Positions 57,601-64,000 of a stretch of DNA of 64,000 nt are shown piece by piece. The notes under the pieces are model-generated. The model was not told where the DNA came from. It saw only the letters and a program-made list of their open reading frames with translations, and did no database searches. This DNA is from Ciborinia camelliae (lineage: Eukaryota > Ascomycota > Leotiomycetes > Helotiales > Sclerotiniaceae), in NCBI GenBank assembly GCA_025890175.1, contig JANPYM010000017.1, positions 232,659 to 296,658 on the forward strand. Direction: 5' to 3'. The stretch's first letter is position 1. Each line of letters starts with the position of its first letter. Position numbers and translations under genes: made by a program.

Positions 57601-59349
57601 GTTCATCAGAGTGGGCGGACTTCAATGCCTCCACAGCAGCATTGTGCTCCTCCGCTAAAGTCTTCTTTAACTCCTCCAGAGTCTCCGCATGCTCGATAAC
57701 TTTAGATTCAAAATCAGACTCCATGGCCTTAATTCTCTCATCATGCTCGGCTTGCAAAGCCTTCAAAGATTCAGTCGCTGTCGTACATTCTGCGATAGCC
57801 TTCTCCAGTTGAACCTTCAAATCTGTAATTTCAGCCTCCTTCTCGGCAGCTGCAGCAATAGCGGCGGCATTGGCTTCCTTAGCAGCAGCTAATTCAGCAT
57901 TAACGGCCTCTAATGCTTTGGCGTGCTCGGTATTATTGGCTTCCTTGGTGGCCATTAACTCTCCCTTAAGTGCCTCTACGGCAGCACTATGTTCGAAGGT
58001 TAACTTCTCCAAAGCTTCAGCATGCTCGCTGGCACCCCTAGAAAATGCATGTTCTTTTGCTTCCTCAATAGCAGCCAAAGAAGCTTCCTGAGCTGCCGCT
58101 TTGGCAGTCTCTGCCTCTACCAATTGAGCTTGCAAACTTTCCAGGATGGTTTTGTGATCGGCGTTGAGCTTCTCCACAAGCGCACTGTGTGTTGCGCGAA
58201 TAGTTTCCTCGGCATCTGAAATTCGCTTAGACTCTTCCTCGGCTGTTTTGCCAAGCTCAACAAGTTTCTCTTGTGATGAGGTAATTTCTTTCTTCAATTC
58301 TGCAACCTTGGATTCGCTCTCCGCTAGTTTTGTCTTTAGCTCTTCCACCTCCTTTGTGGATGCGGCCGTGGTTGCAGATGAAGTGCCACTGACTGAGCGA
58401 GTAGATGACAAAGCTGATGGCTTTGGTGCTGTATGGGGCGGACCACCGCCCTGTAGAGCGTTAAGGCGTTTTCTTGCTTCAGAAACTGCGCCGCCACCGC
58501 TCAGAGCGCTAATCGAAGGCTTAGAAGAGTGTACTGGACGAGTGCTAGTAGTGCTAGTTATATGTTAATTTTGAATGCCTCAACGAACCTGAAATTAGAC
58601 AATAATTGAACTCACCTAGATGGAACCGTTGGCTTGGTAGCAGTTGAAACGACAGGCTTCACAGCCTTTGGACTAGTTTGACCGGTTGCTGCTGCAACTG
58701 GCTTCCTCGCAGTAGTTGTAGTTGTAGTAGCATGCATCGAATTAGGTCTGGCCCGGGCTTCAGCTGCCGTCCCGGGAGCCTTCGAGGTATTGGTATGGCT
58801 TGGTGCAAGAGAAACCCGTCGCGCAGGGGCAGTGGAAGGCTTTTTCTCATCTGCATGAGACCCAGCCGCGGAAGGAGCTCTATGACTGGCGCTGGAAGAT
58901 GTAGGTCCTGTTGCACTGCCTGTAGGCTTTCGCACAACAGACCCAGCTGCTGGGCGTGTTGGGGGTTTGCTCAAACCTCCAGTAGTTTTGGTTGCGGAGG
59001 AAGAAGTAGGCTTGATTGCAGAAGAAGTAGTAGGCCTGGTGGCGGATCCTGAAATTGGACGTCTTGGTGCCGCCGATGAGCCAGCTCTTTTGGGAACTAC
59101 ATTTTCCTTTTTCACACCACTTGTAGCTCCCGTTGCGGGTTTATCTGCATCGGCACTCTTGACAGATTCCTTCTCCGTTTCAGTATCTACTTCCGATGCT
59201 GCTCCGGCAGTTTCCTCTGTTACAGCATCTGCCGTGCCCTCGGCGGAAGCTTCAACGGGGGTAACAGGGGTATCCTCTAATGTTTCTGTGGATGTTTCCT
59301 CGCGTTTAGAAGTCTCTAGGGGAGTAACTGGGGTCCCAACTTCCGCCAT
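54625..59349 (-). CDS. Large coiled-coil protein with basic Ser/Thr-rich head (M-repeat type)
   Basis: Exon 1 (59349-58616) and exon 2 (58553-55148) join in frame. The N-terminal 260 residues are Ser/Thr/Ala/Pro-rich and basic (many PTSSSATK-like repeats), a style seen in microtubule-associated proteins. The remaining 1,100 or so residues are an almost unbroken alpha-helical coiled coil. It contains a 70-residue duplication (KTLAEEHxxAxEALKSxHS) and a 61-residue near-identical tandem repeat (ELEKLIQSHAEDIAALKAQH). The 3' end has two readings. Joining 55148 to 54699 adds LAKARVTVEQLEKMNEDLKK and ends at 54625 (1404 aa). Instead joining 55148 to 55100 adds 74 different residues ending at 54876 (1454 aa). 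The span given uses the first. Fungal databases often call such proteins M-protein repeat proteins; a scaffold role is inference. Confidence 0.8.
54876..55100 (-). other. Candidate alternative last exon of the coiled-coil gene
   Basis: This 225-nt block follows a clean TACTAG acceptor (intron 55147-55101, 47 nt). In phase it encodes VLELMPHGEKQKTKLSTASP, then PPKTPTFGGLFSRGFADTDG and a Ser/Glu/Val-rich end with TAG at 54876. Its own end, CCTTTTTTCTAG, also looks like a splice acceptor, and an internal GGTAAGG (near 54990) is a good donor. It could be a cassette exon, an alternative terminal exon or retained intron. Confidence 0.5.
55728..56277 (-). repeat. 183-bp (61-residue) tandem repeat inside the coiled-coil gene
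   Basis: Landmarks recur exactly 183 bp apart (for example GATTGTGCTG at 55911 and 56094, with the diverged GACTGAGCTG at 56277). The two central units are almost identical in DNA, flanked by more diverged copies on both sides. Confidence 0.9.
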
Positions 59350-60948
59350 GTTGACAATGATTGAGGAGGAAAGAGATTGTATAACGAAGGACTAATGTTT
59401 GAGACTATAGTTGAAAAAGTTTATATGTCAGCGATATTCATGCATGACTCAACAACGTCCATTTCCCCAGCCCACTCTTCCTAGCCTCGCATATGCATAT
59501 GTACTGTACTCCCCAACAGCGCGACATGTAACAGACAATTGATCAATGGAAGGATCTGAATCTCACAGAGTAGCGCAAAACACTGAATTTGCCAAACAGA
59601 TAGATACACCATAAATCTCAATGTGACCCGAGACTTACGACGTGTTTAATCTCAGTGCAATACAGAGCACACCGATGTTATAACGGCATCCTCCAATTGC
59701 GCAAACTCCAGTACTCTCAATGGATGAATACGCGACTTGGGCTTTGGGCTTTGTTTCGGGATTGGGCTGGGCTGGGCTGGCTATCAAGACAACTGACCTG
59801 AATCTCCGACTTTCCTCTTTCTTTCCCTGCTTCTCTGAAATATCAAATATCAAACAATTAACAGGTTGATTTATGAACTGCGTAAAAGAAATTGGGTATC
59901 AGAATATGATGTACAATGATAAAATAAAAACCGATCAATGCAAGTTGTTGAGTATTCGGGGAACAAGGAGGGAAATTGAAGGCATTGAGCTTGACAGCTT
60001 GTTGACTTCTAGAAGAGAAGCAGTCAGGCAGGCAGTTAAATTTTAGAGGAGACTTGCCCCTGCGGCCGATTGCATGGACCCACCATGTTTTCCTGTAGGT
60101 AAAGCCCCATCTAATGAAATTAAACCGTATTGGACAGACAACACCTATTGGAGATATAAAGTTAAAAAAATCACTTAAGATCTATAAAGAGAGATTATAG
60201 ATATCCATATATATACATGTAATTATCGAACAATTTGGAAAAGAAATGAGAGTACAATAAACTTGGTGATGAATACAAGAAAACCAACCGTATGACAACA
60301 ACCATATGAGAGGAACAACCAACCTGGTGAAAGCTTCCTATCATTTTTATGTCACCACCAAAGCAAGCATTCATACCATACCTACCTAGGTATGCATCAA
60401 TAGGGGCTCTCTATTATCAGTTACTTTCCAAGCTTCATATCAAAGCTTTTCTATCTTCACCGACATCAATTTGGAAGGTATATTGTAGGAAGCTCCGAAC
60501 CCCTGAGGGGCCAAGCAAAATAATATTTTTTATTTACAGATATGTTCCCATGTTCCCATATGTTGTTGCAAGTTACCAGGGGATTGCTTCGAATATCAAG
60601 GTCACACCAGCTTTTCGAACCTAAAAAATAATATATGCCAGTATGTATCCCCCCCCTTTCTTTACTCCATTGTTTCTCTGTTCTCCAGCAAGTAAGTAAT
60701 TGATTCCGCTCTAGCAAATGCAAAGCCCCTCGAAAATAGTTACTGTTTGATAAATAGCGATATTTGTTACCCATTCCATCCGTATTTCCATCCGTATTTT
60801 AGCTGACCACATGATAGTCGTAAAGTCGTAATTTCAGGGATGTTGTTGTCCCTCACATTAGAATTAATGATTTTGTCGTTAGAGATGACCGAAAAAGTCC
60901 ATTTGCGTTGGGGTGAAGGTGTCGAAAAGTCATGCAAGTCACCCACTT
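59350..60948. other. Gene-free spacer
   Basis: Holds the promoter of the coiled-coil gene at one end and the 3' flank of the Kar5-like gene at the other. Short frames (59635-59853, 60349-60774) overlap on both strands without recognisable product. Confidence 0.5.
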
Positions 60949-62717
60949 CTACTTCATTTCCTCCGTGTAGGCTTCCTTGATTGATTCGAGGTCATTGTGT
61001 AATGTCGTAGAGGCACCAAAGATATTCGGTGCGACGAGTGCTTTATCTCGTGCCAATTGGGTGAACGCTCTTGCTCTTTGAATTCGTGGGATCCAGTGGT
61101 CAAGTTGGCGTAACCGTATAACGGTTTCTGCTAGTGCCCAACCTGTTCATGTTAGCATATATTGTGCGGAATTTAAATGTAAAACATACCGCCGAAGGGG
61201 AGAGCAATGTTACGGATCAAGGATCGCGGAAGACCATAACCTCCACAGAAAAAAGCGACTGCTGGACACGATATTCGAAGAGCATTGTTAACAAATGGTT
61301 CACCCATACTCAATAAATCTGCGGCCTTGGCGGCTTTTCCGAGGCTCTCTCGAATACCTGCTGCTGTAAAGCTAGCTTTTTCAAGACTTTCCGAATGATC
61401 CTGGATCAAGGTGGTCATGTTTACGACGACATCGCTAAGTGCTTCGAACCTCTGCCAACGTCAGTTCTATCTTGTGTATCTTGTGACGAAAGCCGTTACC
61501 TGATCCAAAGTATCTTGTCGATCACTCATAGAAATAATCACGGGAATCAAGAGATCCTGCATACGATTAGTCATGTTACCTAAAACATTCAAGTGTAACT
61601 TACAATTGCATAAGTCAATCTCTCGAACGATGATTCAGCATTTTCTGCCAGTGCATTGATGTTTTCCAATCTTGACTTCGCAGTCCCAGATGTGGCTACA
61701 AGAGCTTGTTCTTGCGCAGCAGCCATCTCTGCATTGCTCTGAAGAACAGTATCGACAACATTTTTCATTACTCGTTGAATATCGCCAGTACTACCAAGTA
61801 TTGATCGAAGAGCGCTCGCAACGTCCTAAGCATATATGTCAATATCGGAGTACCGCTATGGCCGGGCAATACCTTACCAATGCCTCGGATGAAACGACCT
61901 CGAATGCACCTTCAACCTTGGTCTTGAGTGCCTCGGCCTGTGCCATAACCCCTTCAAAATAAGAATCCGCTGCCTTTGCATGATCTGCCATATTATACTT
62001 GAGATCATGGAGATCACTCTCAAGGTCGGCTGCAAACTGACTCATTATTTCCACAAGCTTTTTCTGTAGAAGAATAGATTCATCTGGAAATAATTAGGCA
62101 TGTACTTAAAAATTGACTTTCCACATACCTTTATCGATGTCCGAGCGAGCAACTTGACAGATCAAAAGACAATTATCCCGATAACTGGTCCAACTCAACC
62201 AATGGGAAGGATCTTGACCCAATCCCTTTAAGCAAGCTCCAACCTCATCCTGTGATACTTGCAACTTTCCCTCTGCTTCTTGGGAAGCGCGAAGCAAAGC
62301 TGGAAGCCGGAAAGACTCACAAGCGTCAGGGACAGTCATACTACTTCGTTCCATATCGCAAATTGCCAAACTTGCAGCGAGACTTTCCACATAGTGTCTC
62401 TGTATACGTCCACTGTAAAGGTCATACTCTTTTTGATTGATATCTTCCAGACCTTGGCAATTGCTCATCAGAAGCTGTGCAGCGACTCGATGGCAAATTG
62501 GCTCTTCCTCTAGCCTCTTGAACTGAAGCATTGCGCTCGAGTATAATTCATTGGCTCTAGATCGAGTATTCGCTAGCTCTTCTCTACTGTTCTGGTGTTG
62601 GTTTCTGTCAATTTGTCGCTGGCCAGGAGTGGAGTCGTCGACAACCTTTGACTTCCATCCAAAAGCAGATACTGATACTAACCATGTTCCCAGGATAAGG
62701 AGTCTGAGGAGTAACAT
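60949..62717 (-). CDS. kar5: Kar5/Tht1-like nuclear fusion protein
   Basis: Six exons (62717-62129, 62083-61878, 61825-61604, 61556-61500, 61451-61190, 61142-60949) with introns of 45-52 nt join in frame to 509 aa. The N-terminus is a signal peptide (MLLLRLLILGTWLVSVSAFG). Conserved cysteines follow in EEPICHRVAAQLLMSNCQGL, ICDMERS, DACESF and ACLKGL, then the signature HWLSWTSYRDN. Middle exons are helical (coiled coil), and near the end lies a hydrophobic region (CPAVAFFCGGYGLPRS, IRNIALPFGGWALAE) for ER/nuclear-envelope membrane insertion. This plan fits Kar5/Tht1/Brambleberry proteins, which are needed for nuclear-envelope fusion in karyogamy. The short C-terminal tail carries no known domain. 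Family call rests on the Cys pattern and the SWTSYR motif; it is strong. Confidence 0.88.
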
Positions 62718-63441
62718 TGTGTAAATTTGATCGTGCTGTGAAGCTATTCAAGTTTTTTGGGGTGTGGAGATCGGAGAACGATAGATCGGAGAACTTTCTG
62801 ATAGTTGGCGCGTCGTAATTCTATGGAACTGGAGATAAATTCAATATGAGATAGATAATAGAGATAGAATAGGTCGAAGTCTTCAAGAAAGAAAAAAAGT
62901 AGATAGAGTTGAAAAGGATTGATATTGCTGAAAAATTGAAGATGGGAGGGTTGAGGAAGAGAAAACAAGGACAGAAGAGATCGAGAAAACTGAACTAGAC
63001 GACGCTATCGTCTTCGTCGCCGCAGATACAGATCATGAACAGATCTAGAAGAAGTGAATTATACGAAATGGAAAAGAGGGTGAATCTGGAATGGGGTCGT
63101 TGATCCTTCCTAAAGTGATATGTATTTGAGATGTATCTGAAGACGTTGGACAACCTGGGTACCTTTTCACCTTTTCACCTTTAAACTTTTCAGGAAATAA
63201 TTTGTGCACGACACATAATTTTGGCAAAGAGAATATCCATATTATTGAGTTAAAATTGTAACTATTGACAATTTTCTCTCATCAAATATTTACGCGTTTG
63301 TACTCGAAGTCGGAAACTCGAATCTCGACTTGGAATTCACGAAAGCACGTGCACCATCCAATCCACGCTAACCACATTTAACTCAACCTCAAATTCTATC
63401 GACAGCGACCCCGGCATCAAAACCGCAGCAATCTACCAACC
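62718..63441. promoter_or_regulatory. Divergent promoter between kar5 and the uL6m gene
   Basis: The 724 bases separate two genes transcribed outwards. GCACGTGCACC at about 63344 carries a CACGTG-type core 95 nt upstream of the uL6m start. AT-rich, with purine-rich runs near 62880-62990. The regulatory role of the CACGTG site is inference. Confidence 0.4.
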
Positions 63442-64000
63442 ATGTTATCCACCGCGCGATCCAAAGGTTTAAGCCAGGTCCTTACCTCGACTCCCTCCGT
63501 CTCAATCCCCTCATTTCTTCTTCCCGCCTTCCCAGTTGCCTCACGATCCTTTTCCGCGTCAACATGTCGAAACTCTCACATTGGAAGTGCAGCATTATCG
63601 ATACCCCCAGAAGTAAATTTCACAGTTATACCCCCACCGCCGCAGGCGAAAGGCTCTGCGGTTGCGGGGAGGCCGGTAGTTGAGATTGAGGGGCCATTGG
63701 GGAAACTGTCTATGTCAATCGAACCATTTATCAAAATCGAGCATGATAAGAATACACGGAAAGCAATTGTCAGCGTGGAGGATAGAGAAAAGAAGAACCA
63801 AAGAGCAATGTGGGGTATGCATTTACTTCCTCTGCCCTCTCTGGTTGCCCTCACAGGCTTCTAACAAATCCCCCATAGGAACCACTCGCGCCTACCTCCA
63901 TAACCACATTCTCGGCGTCTCCGAAGGTCACACTGCCATTCTCCGTCTTGTCGGGGTCGGATATCGTGCTACTATTGAGCCCGCCTCCAACGTAACAACC
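63442..64000 (+). CDS. mrpl6: Mitochondrial large-subunit ribosomal protein uL6m, 5' part
   Basis: Exon 1 (63442-63814) ends TGG-G, and after a 64-nt intron exon 2 starts at 63879 and runs off the window. The first 50 residues are Ser/Arg-rich without acid residues, a mitochondrial targeting sequence (FLLPAFPVASRSFSASTCRN). The mature part matches bacterial-type L6: SIPPEVNFTVI, VEIEGPLGKLSMSIEP, then GTTRAYLHNHILGVSEGHTA and LRLVGVGYRATIEP, the hallmark G-(V/I)-GYRA segment. uL6m sits near the base of the L7/L12 stalk of the mitoribosome. The gene continues past position 64000. Confidence 0.92.

Noticed and set aside
56501..58568. Several plus-strand frames (for example 58164-58568)
   Set aside because: They are antisense shadows of the coiled-coil gene.
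1..64000. tRNA, rRNA and CRISPR features
   Set aside because: I looked for tRNA B-box strings and rRNA-like blocks by eye and found none I could support; regular short repeats here lack spacers and are microsatellites.

Overview
The window is nuclear DNA of a filamentous ascomycete. Nearly every gene carries short GT..AG introns (about 42-220 nt, often with a CTAAC/CTAAT branch site). The gene set includes a DIM-2 type DNA methyltransferase, a fused cytochrome b5/sphingolipid desaturase, a Dal5-family transporter, the DASH subunit Dad1, an N-terminally extended Rho4 GTPase and a Kar5-like karyogamy protein. Protein style, AT-rich spacers and abundant TAGGTAGG-type microsatellites suggest a Leotiomycete, most likely Sclerotiniaceae (Botrytis/Sclerotinia group). 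That placement is inference; no search was run. Exon structures were assembled by hand from frame continuity, splice signals and family similarity. In every multi-exon model the summed exons form one open frame.

Layout. 1-4.7 kb: the 3' end of a dienelactone-hydrolase-like gene, convergent with an eight-exon DIM-2 homologue. 4.7-9.4 kb: gene-poor DNA with a 14-bp minisatellite and a near-perfect palindrome, then a delta-8 sphingolipid desaturase. 9.4-23.2 kb: an accessory-looking stretch with a decayed GNAT acetyltransferase, two tandem paralogues of an unrecognised Cys-rich family, an orphan four-exon gene, a small secreted protein, three copies of a short foldback element and an AT-rich patch that may be a mutated retroelement relic. 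23.2-26.7 kb: a Dal5-type MFS transporter and a protein-kinase-like gene. 26.7-32 kb: 5.3 kb without a supportable gene, containing the fourth foldback copy. 32-34 kb: a membrane protein with RSH repeats. 34-37 kb: a microsatellite-rich tract with a 10-N assembly gap. 37-49.4 kb: housekeeping genes (arrestin-like protein, cyclophilin Cyp10/PPIL3, sphingoid-base-phosphate phosphatase, Rho4, Dad1, BTB protein). 51-64 kb: a glycine-zipper protein, a large coiled-coil protein with tandem repeats, a Kar5-like protein, and the 5' part of mitochondrial ribosomal protein uL6m, divergent from Kar5.

Functional links are modest. Two genes act in sphingolipid metabolism (the desaturase and the long-chain-base-phosphate phosphatase) but lie 32 kb apart, so this is not a cluster. 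DIM-2 is the cytosine methyltransferase that acts on RIP-mutated repeats, and the window contains AT-rich decayed DNA and a nonsense-mutated pseudogene consistent with such a history. The most novel items are the foldback (MITE-like) family present in 105-bp and 55-bp forms, the tandem Cys-rich paralogue pair, and the secreted protein with a possible His/Cys hydrolase signature.
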